A stretch of DNA of 64,000 nucleotides from Adiantum capillus-veneris (GCA_014529385.2 CM043945.1:154038741-154102740), one strand, 5' to 3'. Shown: positions 1-12,934, counted from the first letter of the stretch. The notes: generated by a model not told the origin, from the sequence alone. Program-made: numbers and translations.

Positions 1-933
1 AAGAAGCAATGAATATTGGAGTTGCACACTTTCACATTTTTCCAAAATGGCCATGTATTGTAATTTCCCAAATTATTTAGCCATTGTGATAATTCTAACG
101 TATTTTGGGCTCAATAAGAGTTCCAAGGTGTAAAGCATAGGTGAGTTAGTGTACCTAGGCTGCAGATACAATAAGTGTGGAGCCTTAAAGGTCTTCGGCG
201 CCAAACATTACACATTTTAGACCTTGGCTAAAGTATAAAAGCCAACTTTGTAAAGTTTTAATTAAGTTTTTGGATAAGAAATACACAACGTGAGCTAGCG
301 ACGCTTACTCCTCTCCTTCTCGCGCTTCCTACTCCCTCCGCATTTTTCACATTGCAGTCGCATTTGTTGCATTGCAACCGCAGGTAAGAGCTCTACGCAT
401 TGACGTAAGCACTTCACAGTATTTCGTAGCTTTTGGCGTCGCCGACCCGCGGCCTCATTTCATCATAACTAGGAATTTACACTCTCAAATCTAAAACTAA
501 GCATAGGCGGGGTATTGGGGCATCATTGCTAAGAATTTAGATGCATTCTGGATCGAAAACGACTAGGTCAAAAATCCACTGCTGTTAATAATCGTGATTT
601 TGGAACTTGACCTAAAGTGGAGTTTGAAACTATAAGCATGTGTGCTTATTTCTTATAAATATGTCCTAGAAGTTTCGTTACGTTTGGATATCATTTGATG
701 CTGTAACTGATGTGATTTGTTTGCCAATGAGCAATTGGCTTTTGGTGATTTCAGTCACTTGAGTGTAGCTTGAGTTAGATGCGAATTGTTAGTTGTTTTC
801 CAAGAGATTGACAACCTTTTGTAGCCTCTATGCACTAGTCGAGTCAGCTTCGTCCCAGGGTTTGACAAATTAATTGTGGTTCTCGCTAATACTGCAATAA
901 GAAAGGATGGTGAGGTTAGACATGCGTCCCACA
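1..933 (+). repeat. 5' LTR of element A, left end outside the window
   Basis: The window opens inside this LTR: bases 1-85 align with 20881-20966, which lies about 80 bp inside the LTR copy starting TGTTAATCG at 20801. It ends in ACA at 933, just before a primer binding site, so the full LTR would be about 1 kb. It drives transcription of element A and carries one ATCGTGAT-core palindrome (585-600). Confidence 0.75.
232..243 (+). promoter_or_regulatory. Candidate TATA box in the element A LTR
   Basis: AGTATAAAAGCC matches a plant TATA box and sits about 690 bp before the LTR end, a plausible U3/R position. There is no transcript evidence. Confidence 0.4.
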
Positions 934-935
934 TT

Positions 936-953
936 TGGCACCATTGCCGGGGA
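936..953 (+). other. Primer binding site of element A (tRNA-Asp type)
   Basis: TGGCACCATTGCCGGGGA starts 2 bp after the LTR end. It matches the tRNA-Asp PBS used by Athila-type Ty3 elements (TGGCGCCGTTGCCGGGGA) at 16 of 18 positions. Both differences are G-to-A transitions, as expected of methylation decay. Confidence 0.75.
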
Positions 954-1346
954 CGAATAGACCTAAACTAGGGAAAAAACAAGCGTTTTGTGTAGTTGTC
1001 CATTAGCTTCCTCTAGGTTCACCTTGAGTAAAACTTTCTTTTTAGAATCAAGTGTGAGTTGTTATTGAAAGTTATAGAATTTCAAGTCTACGGCTAGAAA
1101 TATCAGGAAAAGACTCCAAACCACTCAATCCGACTAGAGTGTAAGCTTAGAAGTTGTATGAACCAGTGGGTGCGCTCAAGAACACTTTGAGGTAAAATTT
1201 TCAAGAGTTGGCCAAAACTCAGATTATTTACTTTTTCTTGACATTTTAGGCCAAATTAAGTTTTGACTTGGTTCATAGGTTCAAAATAGATCATGAAAAG
1301 AATGTCTAGTAAAAAGTTCAAAAGAGTGTCAGTTTTGGGTCTAAAG

Positions 1347-4300
1347 TTAATAATCGTGATTATTAATTTTCACCTCAGATTTGACCAAGGTTCATACCAA
1401 TGATTCAATACATGTGTAGAAACAACTTTTGTAAAGGCACAAAAGATTTGGATCACCAAACTGGCAAAAAACTGGGTAAAAACTAAAGTTTGTACTGACT
1501 TTTTGAGTCTTGAGTGTAAATTTGGGAAAATTTGTCCAAACTTGATGAAATTTGATTCATAGGCTTATATTGATGTGATAAACATGTGTACATGATCACT
1601 TGATAAAAAAGATGAAAAAAATTATCAATTATAAATAATCGTGATTATTTAAATCTGCTCCATTTTTCAACTCTTTTGACCTAGTAAGCATACCACTAGT
1701 TTAACCATGTTGTAATAATCCCCCCAACCAAATTTGGTAAGATTTAAATCATTAAATTGAAAATTGTGACTAAATTTGCAAAGTCAATCTGCGGACAGAA
1801 AATTGATGACCATTTGACCAAAACTTGTGCAAACTTGATGAAACTTGGCAAGAGACCTTTACTTGAGGTGCTTAACACTAGGTTGGTAACCTATCAGGAC
1901 ATAAAAGTGTCCTTTCAGGGTTTTGAAAAAAACCTCCAAAACCATAGTAGATCCATTCATTTTGTAAAATCCTTTCATGAGGTTATAGTTCAAGGCCTTC
2001 TACACATGTAAAAAATAATAACCTTGTAAAATTTCTCATCTTTTGCTCACACCAAGCCTCCAAAGTTGATGGACCAGTACATTTTCATCAAAATAGTCAT
2101 TTCTTACATTTTGTTGCATAAAAATAAGATTAGGGATTTTTGTAGGACTTGAGATAAATTCCCTAGTTAACTTCAATGGGTTGGTGATCTGAACATATGA
2201 TTGCTTCTCACTCACTATTTTTTGTTTTGCCAAAAGAAATAGGTACAAAAAAGTTGAAATTTTACCATTCTGCAAACCTATCATCAAAGTTTCTATAGCC
2301 ACGCTCAATACAAATAATATATTCATGTTTTCTTAGTTCCCTATTGTCCTTTAGGTTCATAATGAGCCATGGAGAATGTCAAAAGAATAATACATCTCTT
2401 ACCAAGGGGAATCTTGGGGACAAAGATGAAGTGCTAAATACAACAAACATGAAAAAATTGGGTTCAACATTATGAGTTGTAGAATCCCATAGAAACTATT
2501 CAATATCTAGACAAATTTGATCCTTATGACTAGATATGGTTACTACCTACAAAATGCATGTATTTGTCACAAGAAACTAACAATATTGAAAAAGCTATAC
2601 TTGATATACTATAATGTTTCGTTTTCTTCTATAATTGAAAAAATCAACCATCATTGTCTACTATGCAAAATAGGGTATTAGGTGCCCCAAAACTCAAGGA
2701 ATGTTAGCTTTATGTTACAATATGCGACATAGAAAATCAAAACTACATTTGGATATCATGAAAGCCACCAAAAAAATCATAGAAGAGCTAAAATTGGCTA
2801 AAAAACAGGATTTGATAATTTTTGTAATTTGGTCATAACTTACAACTTTAACATTTATTTCTCCCTAGAAGCATCAGGACATGTTGAGGACTACTAAAGA
2901 TAGTTCTCTAGAATTATAGACCTCACAAACATGAATTCTAGAGTGATTTTTTTTCAGCTCTTGAGACAACTTTCTAGACAGATAGCACCTCAAAATCCAT
3001 TTTTAAACTCTTGACATAATTCAAGGAAAATGGTCACTTAACAGGACATAAAAGTGTCCCATTACCAACCTAGTGTTAATTAACAGATCTATGTCAAGAT
3101 TGGAACAAAAACTTGCAAAAATCTAGCAGAATTAAATAATCGCGATTATTTACATCTTCTCCAAAAATTGACAATCTTGCATATTTGGGCATATCACAAA
3201 GTCAAGCATATCAAGTAGACCTCACAAATCCATTTTGGTGAAATTTGGATCACAAAAGTGAGACTTAAGCCAAATTCTTGAAATCAGAGTCTGCGAACAC
3301 GAAATAGTTGATAAAGTTGATGAATCTTGTCCAAATTAAGTTTTAACTAGACTCAGAGACTCAAAATAGATAAAAAAAGACTCTCTAGAAAAAAAGTTAA
3401 AAAAATTAATCATTTTAGGTCAAAAGTTAATAATCGCGATTATTCACTTTTGGCTCAAAACTGCAAACTCTATGATTTTAAGGCTCATAGAGTTTGGATC
3501 ACAAAACAGACTAAAAACTTGGTAAAAACTAAAATTTGTACTAATTGTCAAAAAATTGAGTTTGACTGGATAAATCTTGTTCAAATTAAGTTTTAACTTG
3601 ATTCATAGGCTTAAAATAGATCATAAAAAGACTATCTAGTGAAAAAGTTGAAAAAATTATTCATTTTAGGTCAAAGGTTAATAATCGCGATTATTAACTT
3701 TTGGCTCAAAACTGATCAAGGTTGATACCAGAGACTCTATGCATAATTGCAAACATCTTTTGTGAAGGCTCATAGAGTTTCGATCACAAAACAGGCTAAA
3801 AACTTGATAAAAATTGAAATCTGTACTGATTGTCAAAAAATTGAGTCTAACTTGATGAATCTTGTTCAAATTAAGTTTAACTTGATTCATAGGCCCAAAA
3901 TAGATCATAACAAGACTATCTAGGGAAAAAGTTGAAAAAATTGTTCATTAAAGGTCAAAAGTTAATAATCGTGATTATTTACTTTTGGCTCAAAACTGAT
4001 CAAGGCTAATACCAGAGACTCTAGGCATGATTGCAAACATCTTTTGTGAAGGCTCATAGAGTTTGGATCACAAAACAGGCTAAAAACTTGATAAAAACTG
4101 AAATCTGTATTGATTGCCAAGAAATTGAGTCTTACTTGATGAATCTTGTTCAAGTTAAGTTTTAACTTGATTCATAGGCTCAAAATAGATCATAGAAAGA
4201 CTCTCTAGTGAAAAAGTTAAAAAAATTGTTCATTTAAGGTCAAAAGTTAATAATCGCGATTATTTATTGTTGGATCAAAACTGATCAAGGTTGATACCAG

Positions 4301-4901
4301 AGACTCTATGCATGATTGCAAACATCTTTTTTGAAGGCTCATAGAGTTTCGATCACAAAGCATTCTAAAAACTTGGTAAAAATTGAATTCTGTATTGAAT
4401 GTCGACAACTTGAGTGTGACTTGGAACATCTTGTTCAAATTCGGTGAAACTTGACTCATAGGCTTATATTGATGTGTTAAACAAGTGTACATGCTCAGAT
4501 GACAAAAAATACCAAAAGTAAATAATCACAGTTATTTACTTTTGAGAAAAAAATAGTTCACTTTAAAAAAAAGAAAAAAAGAAAAAACCTATAGCTAATA
4601 ATCATGATTATTTACATTTGCTCCAAAATTGAGAAATTTGGCACAACTGAATATACCACAAGGTCAAGCACATCAAGTAGACTCCACATATCCAACTTGG
4701 TGAAATTTGAATCACAAAATTGCGACTTAAGCTAGATTCTTGGAATCAGATTGTGCGGACACTAAACAGTTGATAACTTAGACAAATCTTGATCAAACTC
4801 AACCAAACTTGTCCAGAGATCACAACAAGGTAATTACTTGGCAAAACAAGCCTAAAAAGTGTAGAAACTAAGAAAAGTAAATAATCAAGATTATTTACTT
4901 T
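1347..4901. repeat. Palindromic AATAATCGCGATTATT repeat array in the element A leader
   Basis: At least ten copies, at about 1347, 1633, 3134, 3427, 3678, 3961, 4247, 4519, 4595 and 4876, plus one in the LTR at 585. The copy at 3677-3698 is a perfect 22-bp palindrome. From 3420 to 4300 copies are about 250-290 bp apart within a longer direct repeat. Several copies differ only at the central CpG (TG, CA, AA), suggesting CpG decay of an originally perfect palindrome. The function is unknown. Confidence 0.85.
1872..3079. mobile_element. TTAA-flanked inverted-repeat element, copy 1
   Basis: The element is flanked by TTAA on both sides (1872-1875 and 3076-3079). Its ends are inverted repeats, CACTAGGTTGGTAA on the left and its complement on the right. 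Inside each end lies the hairpin-forming GGACATAAAAGTGTCC. A second copy is at 33535-34863. The exact TTAA duplication and C-A-CTAG ends resemble the piggyBac superfamily. A minus-strand frame of 96 codons (2036-2326) is shared with copy 2 but resembles no transposase I know, so this is most likely a non-autonomous derivative. Relative to copy 2 it lacks about 120 bp near the right end. Confidence 0.7.
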
Positions 4902-5403
4902 TGAGGCCCAAAAACAAGATTTTGGACTTTTGAGCTTCTAGAGTGCTAGAATAACATAATATAAGGCCACTGGTCAATTTTGGGTTCCATCGGATCCAAA
5001 TTGGTACCTGTTAACTCAGTTTTAAGTTGCAGATTAGTCATTTAGCTCCTTGAAAGGATAGAATTTATAAATCTCATTTACTGACTCACTTAGCTCAGAT
5101 TGAAGAACTAGGTTGCAAGCAAAGAATTGGGAGCTTGATAAGAGATGAATTCAAGTCAAGTGGAAAAGACGGATAACAATCTAATCTGTAGGTTAAGTTA
5201 TTCAAGGCCTAGATTTTCATCATTTCAAACGTTGCAATCAATTCTGACACTTTCGAGCTAGAGTAAATCAACTCTTGTGAGTCTAAGAGAAATCAACTGC
5301 CAAAAGTACTTTGCAAAAGAAGTTTTATCAAACCCGAGCAGAATATTTTTTGCTAATCAATACCAAAACCTGCTAGGAGACAGTTTTGACAAAACCAGTC
5401 GAC

Positions 5404-8400
5404 ATGGACTTATCTTGAGCTGAGAGTTCAAGTACAGTAGAGCAAGCCAGTAGCAACGGTAACACAAGTACAAGTGCAACAGAGCAGATTTTACAACTAT
5501 ATGGCTACAATGGGGATAAAGTCTTATATGCAGATTTAGAAGGTGATAGATATCTAATGAGCAGAAAAAGCAACACAGGAGCCAAAATCTTATTGATCAG
5601 AGTAAAGCCAAATTTAGAGAACTCCCAAATGTTCATAGACTTCAGTGGAGCCACGTATTGCAAGCTCAAAGATAAAGTGTAGATAGAAGTTCAGATAGTC
5701 AACCCGAGTGTTTATCCAAAAATCAACACAAGCCAGCAAAACATATAGTTAGTGCATATGCAATCAGGGTCATTGTACATGGACTATAGTGTTCAGATCT
5801 ATAATCGAGAACCAGAAATAAAAGATCCAACAGATCAACCAATTGAAGCGAGTCTAATTGGAGAACCGAGCCAAAGACCGTACAAAGGTCAAGATGGAGC
5901 ATTCTACAACTTGATGCTTATTGTTTTAAAAGAAGATGCCAAAAACTTGGCAAGCACAGAAATATAAATTTCTCAGTAAGAGCTTGACATGACAATTGAA
6001 ATACCACCAATCATGGCATATTGCTCAGATTGTGGACGAAAAGGTGGACATTTTGCTGAAGATTGTCCAAGAAATCCAGACAATAGGGATACATCAACCC
6101 CCAAGCAAGGTACATATCAAATTGGATATGCGAATCTCAATGTAAGTGCAACTAACTTGTCACTTTTAATGCAATTGAATAATTTGGCATTACCATTAGA
6201 AGCACCATTAAAAAAACTGCAAGTACAAAATCAGCATAAAGATGCACAGGCACCTGAAAAGCTTAAATTTGATTCTTTGAACAACAAATTCTTGCATGAA
6301 TTTAGTAAAGGTGTCGAGATATCACCAAAGGGTGAAAAGACTGTTAGGTTTGCAAATGATTATGCATCCACTGCCACAAGTGTGCAATTATTCACGAGTC
6401 TAAGGGACACATCAAACAGAATGATGTTAGCTTTGTATGGTACACATAATTCATATGCACACTATGTAGACCAAAAAGGGAAACTATACAAAAAGGATCA
6501 ATTAGTGTTTGAATGACCCACATACCAGCTCATAGAAGTGAGTCCAATGATAGATCAGAAAGGATGGTTCATTTAAGAGGAAAGAGTCTATTATAGCCCA
6601 TCCTCTCTAGAGCTGAAGGATATTACTCGAGTGAACCCGGAAATCTATTCAAAGCCAAATTCGCCTCCATTAGAAATCAAGCTTCGATATTGTGACCAAA
6701 CGAGCATATACTTCAACCAAAACAGTCGTAGATATAGATGAGAGGCTAGCATCTATGATGCCTTGGGTCCTAAAACCACAAAAGCTCATATCATAGGAGA
6801 CCCATGGGATAGACAATATCAGGGTAAAGATAATGCTATCTACAGCTTTACTTGGGGAATAATTTTTCATGTTTCACGGAGATACATAAGAAACTATGCA
6901 GAGCGTTTACGGGTGCCAAACATCAACAGTGCTACCCAAAATGTACCTTCATAGTCCCAAAAGGTGAGACTAAACCAGAGCCAAATAGTTTTGAGCTCTC
7001 ACAATGAAGTAGGCTATAGTCATCACCCTAGGAAGGGGGGAGCTCCAAATTCATCAAGCTCAGCTCTAGTACCAAAAAATGCTACACTAGTTAGAAGCCC
7101 AAGAACTTCTAGTCAGCAGACCCCTTCAATCAAAAACCATTGAAAGACCATATGGTTGTTGGAAGTTTTCCATTTACCCAGAAACCATCAAAATCTGCAA
7201 AAAAATTCTTCTATGAAGATCATCCGAGACAAAAGTTCCAGGTGATCTCCACGAGTCAAAGTCAAATTCCAAAAAGTCCCATAGTGTTCAAGCAATTGTG
7301 TGAGACCAAGCTCGCATATGCATATCGAGTTGCAAATTGCAATGATTCTCAGCAGGTTCATGACCTTGTACAAGTCTCTACAGATGCTAAACCTGAAGTC
7401 AAGGACTATCTGAAGATGATGCAAAGCCTCAAGATACTAGAACAGGTGGCAGAAAATTCAGAGTCAATGAAAGCTAAAGTCCAAAAGGCTACACCAAGGT
7501 CACCACCAAAATCTCCTTCGAAGAGACAGATTCTGCCAGAAGGTACAATGGATCTTCTAAGATCAAAAGTTACTCAAATGCAGGCACACAATGCTCAACA
7601 ATTGCAAGAAAAAGGTGCGGCATTACAACAAAACGAGCCAACATCAATTGAAGCAGGTCATCAAAGCAAAGAAGATGCAGATAAAGCTGAACCAAAGGAC
7701 ACTGCCACAACAAACATAGTCAATAAAGAAAGAAATATTGAGACAATTAAGTGCAACATTGCTGGTGAGAATGAAGAAAAGCTATCAAAAGAACTAAATC
7801 TAGATTTTCAGCTAGATAAGAACTCATTTCTTTTTGCACTTGGAAAAGATGTGGCCAACCACACCTGGAAGATGCTCCTGAATTTGTGAGCATATCAGGA
7901 AATAAACGATCAGAATTCTAGGGAATCATCTTCACTACCATTGAAGTAGGTTCACATATCATCATAGCTCAATTCTATGTGATCGAAGCAAAAGATATGC
8001 CAAACGACATCATAATGGGAATGCCAATGGACCCAAATATGTTAGAGATACAGGATGTAAACAAGATGCAATCTGCAGAGACAACAAAGAATGAAGATCA
8101 AGACTGGTCACCCGTGGACGGCAGTACAAAGTCCTCAAGCACAGTTAAAATGAAGACTGATATCAAATCAAATCTTATTAAAGATGATCCATCTCCATCA
8201 AACAAAACTTTAGAAGAGCTTAAAGAAAATTAGACAATAGTTAGTGCAGATTAAACAGAGCAAAGAGCGACTACCAAACAATGCCACCAAAGCCGAAAGT
8301 TACACCAAAGCCAAAAGTTAAGAAGAACGAGATTGCAAAGAACTAGGAAGAAATAGGAAATCCAAAGATCCAGACATTGCCAGTTGAATGAGCTGATGGA

Positions 8401-8617
8401 AGTCATATTGGAAAACAAAGTCTCAAATCACCCTCCATAGAGACACAGTTAGATCAAGATGAGACCATGGAAAAAGCAGGACAAAGATGTTCAATAGAAC
8501 CAAAAATGCTAAATTCAAAGTTGCAAAAGTCATAAGAATCAAAGAAAAATATTGCAGACAAAGGTAAAGCTAAAGTGGACCTTCCACTGATTAGCAAAGA
8601 AGGTGTGACATCGTATA
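5404..8617 (+). pseudogene. Element A polyprotein, 5' part: gag-like domains and degenerate protease
   Basis: Starts at ATG 5404 and reads mostly in one frame to about 6954, then shifts frame near 7110, near 7880 and again before 8281; at least eight stops interrupt it. Visible content, in order: a domain beginning LYGYNGDKVLYAD (about 5490-5960); a zinc knuckle CSDCGRKGGHFAEDC (6022-6066, CX2CX5HX4C); a second copy of the first domain (about 6410-6890); a hydrophilic Lys/Pro region; a retropepsin-like C-terminal half ending in IIMGMPMD (about 7850-8030); and a basic PKPKV tail (8281-8617). I see no capsid core, RT, RNase H or integrase, so A is non-autonomous. The protease catalytic triplet is not recognisable (an ALG triplet lies where DTG would be expected). 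The frame continues at 18888 after element D. Confidence 0.6.
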
Positions 8618-9290
8618 TGTGAGGTCCCCAACCCGCCGTATCAAACGGAGGATCTGATGGTAAACCTGGTGGCTACTAGATCTATAACGGAAGCAAACAA
8701 AGTGGTTCAGGGTTCAACTAGTGGACGATCTCTCATCACAAAGTGAATCGAGTTCGAGCCTACTAGCAATGAGATCTAGCTCCACCTCCCAGGGGAAGCG
8801 TACTTAAACTATCTAGCGATCCTAAGACCCACCATCCAAGAGGACAGAAACCTTGAGTGCCTTTTTTCCCATGTTTTAGAGGCATGTACACTTGAGACTT
8901 TGCCACTCTAGGGGCAATGAGTATTACTAGTATCGATTTAAACACTATGGGGACAGAGAGTTCCCGACCAATCGAGACCACCCTTCTCATAGGCATTGGC
9001 AACCTGAGCCAAGCCCCCACTTTCCACCCCCACACTCACACTTCCTTGTGTGTCCTAATTACTACCACAATAATTGTTCAACATAAACATTCCTTGATTA
9101 GATTCCGAATCACAATGTTCGTTAAGACAGCCCTTCAGCCAGTATTGCAAACGGCACCAAGACAGTATTCTAGTTAATATTCTACTCAAACTTATTCATT
9201 AAAATTCCAATGTTCTGGAGGTACAACATCCCCCCTCCAGCGAGAGTTTACTCCTCCCGTTGTCGCCTAGCTGCCCATACAACTAGGTAT

Positions 9291-9380
9291 GTCCACCGCA
9301 TAAAAATCACGACATGGACATTCCCACCGCGTAGAAAGCAAGACGTGGGTCCCCACCGCATAGAAAGCAAGTTGTGGGTA
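9291..9380. repeat. Three tandem copies of a 30-bp unit in element D
   Basis: The unit CCACCGCATAGAAAGCAAG followed by a RYGTGGG stretch occurs at about 9292, 9323 and 9353, with the first copy more diverged. It is GC-richer than its surroundings. Confidence 0.65.
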
Positions 9381-9691
9381 AAGGCCCTAAGCTAGTAACT
9401 CTAGCTACTGCGAAATCGTCGCGAGCCTCCCCCTGTGATCAGTAGGGGGATCAGGACTGATTCAACATTGGAAATAGAATGAACATGTCAAGCTAAATTT
9501 TTCCAGGAGACATTCTTTCCTATTGCAAACAGCATACCCATCAATCAATTCTTTCCTACTTTAGACTTTAATGTACAAATGAATTCAATGCCAAGGTTTC
9601 CGTCGGATTTCTCCAACATGTTTGGGGATCTGTTCTTTCCTAGCTAAACGTGTGCAATGTTAAATTAAACAATTGAATAAAATTGTGACCT

Positions 9692-9834
9692 ACCTCTTCC
9701 ATTTCTTCGTCAATGGCCCGTGAGATGGCCGGTGCTTGTTTGTCCATGGAAGCTTTTCCCTTTCCATTCACATTGCTCGTTCCCGCCTTGCGGTCGTGGG
9801 CACCACCGAAGCGAGTTCTCTTAACCGGGGCCAT
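9692..9834 (-). pseudogene. Possible first exon of an element D gene, unrecognised
   Basis: An ATG at 9834 in good context (AAAATGGCC) opens a 48-codon basic, Lys/Arg/Gly-rich frame starting MAPVKRTRFGG and running to an acidic DEEMEE. It meets a plausible GT donor at about 9691. I do not recognise the protein and could not find a convincing next exon. It could be a transposase or gag N-terminus, or a chance frame. Confidence 0.3.
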
Positions 9835-10323
9835 TTTACACTCACTACTTTAAATGATAAACTTGAAGAAAAAAGCTAAGGTCCGAGAGCATCATAATAA
9901 ACCAAATGGCATATTAGAATCATTAAAGAATCCTCCTTATGCAAGAGGGTTAGATTTTTCCTTCGAGACCTAGCAATTTTATGGTTAATACTTTACTTTC
10001 CTATGGGAACTAGCTCTAAAGTTAATCACTTTGTCTTAGATGATTAAGAAATTCAGAATTTTACTAATTGATTTACAAGAGAGATGAAGTAAGCAAGTTC
10101 AATCACTTTCCTAGTGCAATTTGAAAGATGCAGAGTTACCGCATGCAAATGTGATAGAAAATTATCTTCTTATTGGCCTAATGATGAATTAATTTTTTCC
10201 TTAATCACATCTTAATGTGTGAGAAAATTTGAATCTAATTAATTACATTACTATTGAATGGTAAAAGGGTGAATTTCCTCAAATCTACATTATTACCGGC
10301 TGACAATTTATTAACTATGCTGC
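9835..10323. other. No feature recognised (element D interior)
   Basis: AT-rich sequence between the possible exon and element C. It ends in the CTGC target copy (10320-10323). I see no coding or repeat signal. Confidence 0.4.
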
Positions 10324-12917
10324 TGAGGCGGTCCGAGGCGGGCAACAAGAAGAGCGGCCTCTAAACACCCTTCGAGGCTCCCGTACTGCTCAATTTGGGA
10401 CTGGGGCAAGCACAATCAGAGACAACAACAACCCACAGCCAGAAACCCAACAAGAAAAGGGGCACCACCTAGTTGTAGATGCGAACTAGGATGCACGTGA
10501 TATCTCCTTGTACTCAAACGCACAAAGAGAGGGGAATGCAAGATAGCCACACACACTAGACACAAACCTTCACCACGCCAGAGAGAGGTAAAGAGCACAA
10601 ATAAACTTGATCAACTCAGTCTTAGCCTTAAAGACTAGATGCACACAAAGCTTGATGAGAAATAGAGAGACAACACAAAACTTGACCTTGTTGCCAATAC
10701 ACAAATTGTCTTAGGGTCACGGGAGCACTCTCACCGAGCACCCTCTTACAATTGACCTTTTAGGCAAACAATTCAACAAGCCCTCAAACCACCAAGCATG
10801 AAATGGCACAACAAACTTCAAGGAAAATATACCTTCAACCACCTGATGAGCCAACTTATCAAGTCAATTTGGAGAGAAGAGTCGTAGTTGCAGCATACAA
10901 TTGCACCCAAAACTATAAATCTTAGTTATTCACAAGAGTAGGCTACAAGTGTGGTGAAGAGTATGGCATACACTCTACTCCTCTAGCTAGCATAACTAAC
11001 TTCAAGCTTCTCCATGCACCTATGTGTAATGATGGAATAGAGCACTCACGATGCACACACTCTACACAACTACGCTTGAAGAGTGGTGTGTTATGTGTTG
11101 AGAATGGTGTGGTGTAGTGTGATCATGTGGTTATTTACAAGGGAGATAAGGGCTCTATTTATAGGTTTTAGAAGCCCCGATTAGGATTAGGCCTAATCAA
11201 GTTTATTTGAAGGAATAAAAGATTATGCATAATTTTTTTATTTTTTTTTTAATGAGGGTGGGTCTCTCTTGTCCTTCTAGTCACATGGATGTGGGCTCAA
11301 GGGAAGAGAATTATTGAGGATGATAGGAGAGAGGATTGAGTGAATAGTTTGGGAGTGCCTACTCTAGTAGAGGGTGCATTTACAATAAGGTTAGTGGTTA
11401 GTAGTTAGTAATTATCACTACAAAATATTTACAAAATCATTCACCAAATGGTGAGCTATATGATGAGAAAAGTTAGAGAAGGGATGAGCTTGTAAAGAGA
11501 GGTTGAAGCTTTGGAGAAGTTGACATTCACCTCTTTACAGCACCGGTAGAAGAAGCGGTCAGCATGGCGAAGTAGCGCGTGTCGATGAAGCTATGTTATC
11601 TTCAAAACTTGGAAAATTCATGATAAAGCCTTCATTTGCAGAGGTTATCCTTGGATTTTTGCTGATTTTTTGAAGTTCTTTACAAAGCTGAAGAGAGTAT
11701 GGTAATATGGACATATATGTAGAGAGAAAGAGGGACACATAGGGTGTAGAAATGGAGGATGAAGGCTATGGAGGTGTGAGAGATGTGGCAATGGTGAAGA
11801 GGGTGAATTAGGACATGGGAGTTGCAGGTTTGGGAGTGGGAAGGAGAGGGAGGAGTGTGTGTGAAAGAGGAAAATGATAAAGTGGAAGAGGGAGTGTGGC
11901 TGCATAGCATGGAAAAACTGGGGTCCACCAATAAACTCATAGCTCACAGCTCATAGATCAAACAAATATGAAAAAAATTGAGGTGAAATTTCAGCTCACG
12001 AGCTACAACTTTTGTTTGTATCACCTTTTCAAATTCGGGGAGCATGTGATCTTTTAAAATTCAGCAAAACCGACTGTTTTTTCCACTACACAAGGTCCTT
12101 GTGCGGTCCTTCTTTGGATGATTCTTTTGAATACCTCCAAGAGTGAGCTCCCCATGGTGCATGCATGCATTCCATAAACCCTTTATCTTATTTGGTAGGT
12201 CTATAATTGAAGATATTGTTGAGATCATGATATAAATGAATAGTACAACTAAGAAAATCAAATATTGAGGGGTCTAAAAAATATGTACATGTCAAATATA
12301 AATAATATAGGTGGAAACAATATAAAGTGGTCAAAATAAATCTCTCTCATAAAAAGATGAATATTTTTTGTGGTCTAATTTATGAGAGTAATAGAGAATA
12401 GATGTAAGAAGGAAAAAATGACAATAGTGAAAAAATATACACATAAATAAAACTAGTTTTTTTGGATTTTTATTGGGATGGAGTTACACCAAAAATAAGA
12501 GAAGCTTGCATGAAATTATATTTATATGGAGTAAATATTATGCAAAATGGTAAGAAAAAATATGGTAATGATGAGTCAATGTACATAGCATAAATAAAAC
12601 ACACCTAAGTATAAATATTTAAATAAATACCAAAAGAACTATGAAAAATCATTTTATTTAGGCCCTATATCAAATATAATATTTACACACAAATGGGCCA
12701 TAATATACTTATATGTTTTATTTTATTTTTATTTTTGTTGGCTCAACTAGCCCAGTGACTAGCTAATTGAGGATTTTTAAGAAGATATGGGAAAAGTCCC
12801 CTAGCTCACACACGCCTATGTTCAGTGAAATGGTAGGCATAGCCACAGTGTTTGAGTGATTTGATAGGGTGAGGTAGCTTACTATGGCAATTATGGAAAG
12901 CCGAAAAACGGCTATCA
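10324..12917 (-). repeat. 3' LTR of element C (2594 bp)
   Basis: Highly similar over its full length to 15156-17794 and 26341-28929. It lacks the 46-bp tandem duplication that lengthens the 15156-17794 copy. The small minus-strand frames inside it (for example 11645-11947) are shared by the copies only because the DNA is repeated. Confidence 0.9.
11156..11163 (-). promoter_or_regulatory. TATA box in element C LTR
   Basis: On the minus strand the sequence reads CCTATAAATAGAGCCC (the matching copies differ by at most a base in flanks), a canonical plant TATA box. It is conserved in all three LTR copies (also 15988-15995 and 27171-27178), about 830 bp before the LTR end. It likely marks the U3/R boundary. 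Confidence 0.65.
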
Positions 12918-12934
12918 TTAGCCCCCCCCCCTTA
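12918..12934 (-). other. Polypurine tract of element C
   Basis: On the minus strand, AAGGGGGGGGGGCTAA lies directly before the 3' LTR start TGATAGCC. This is the plus-strand primer position of an LTR element and confirms that C is transcribed from the minus strand. Confidence 0.8.

Larger units (their letters stand above)
954..5403 (+). other. Long non-coding leader of element A
   Basis: About 3.2 kb of AT-rich leader (4.4 kb including the inserted TTAA element at 1872-3079) between the PBS and the first ATG of the polyprotein. I see no credible coding region. The small minus-strand frames at 3678-4492 are repeat shadows: the three look alike because they read copies of the same roughly 280-bp repeat unit. 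The dominant content is repeats carrying a palindrome. Confidence 0.6.

Noticed and set aside
1872-3079. CACTA (EnSpm) element, because the ends read CACTA...TAGTG
   Set aside because: CACTA elements make identical 3-bp duplications; here the adjacent 3 bp are TAA and TTA, whereas TTAA is duplicated exactly at both copies.
3678-4492. Three related small minus-strand proteins (3678-3908, 3962-4153, 4247-4492)
   Set aside because: They read three copies of the same leader repeat; similarity is repeat-driven and no start context or function is seen.
11645-11947. 100-codon minus-strand frame identical in two places and similar in a third
   Set aside because: It lies in the U3 part of the family C LTRs (also 16477-16779 and 27657-27944). 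Identity follows from repeated DNA, a second frame is open over the same stretch, and composition is low-complexity Pro/Ser/His.
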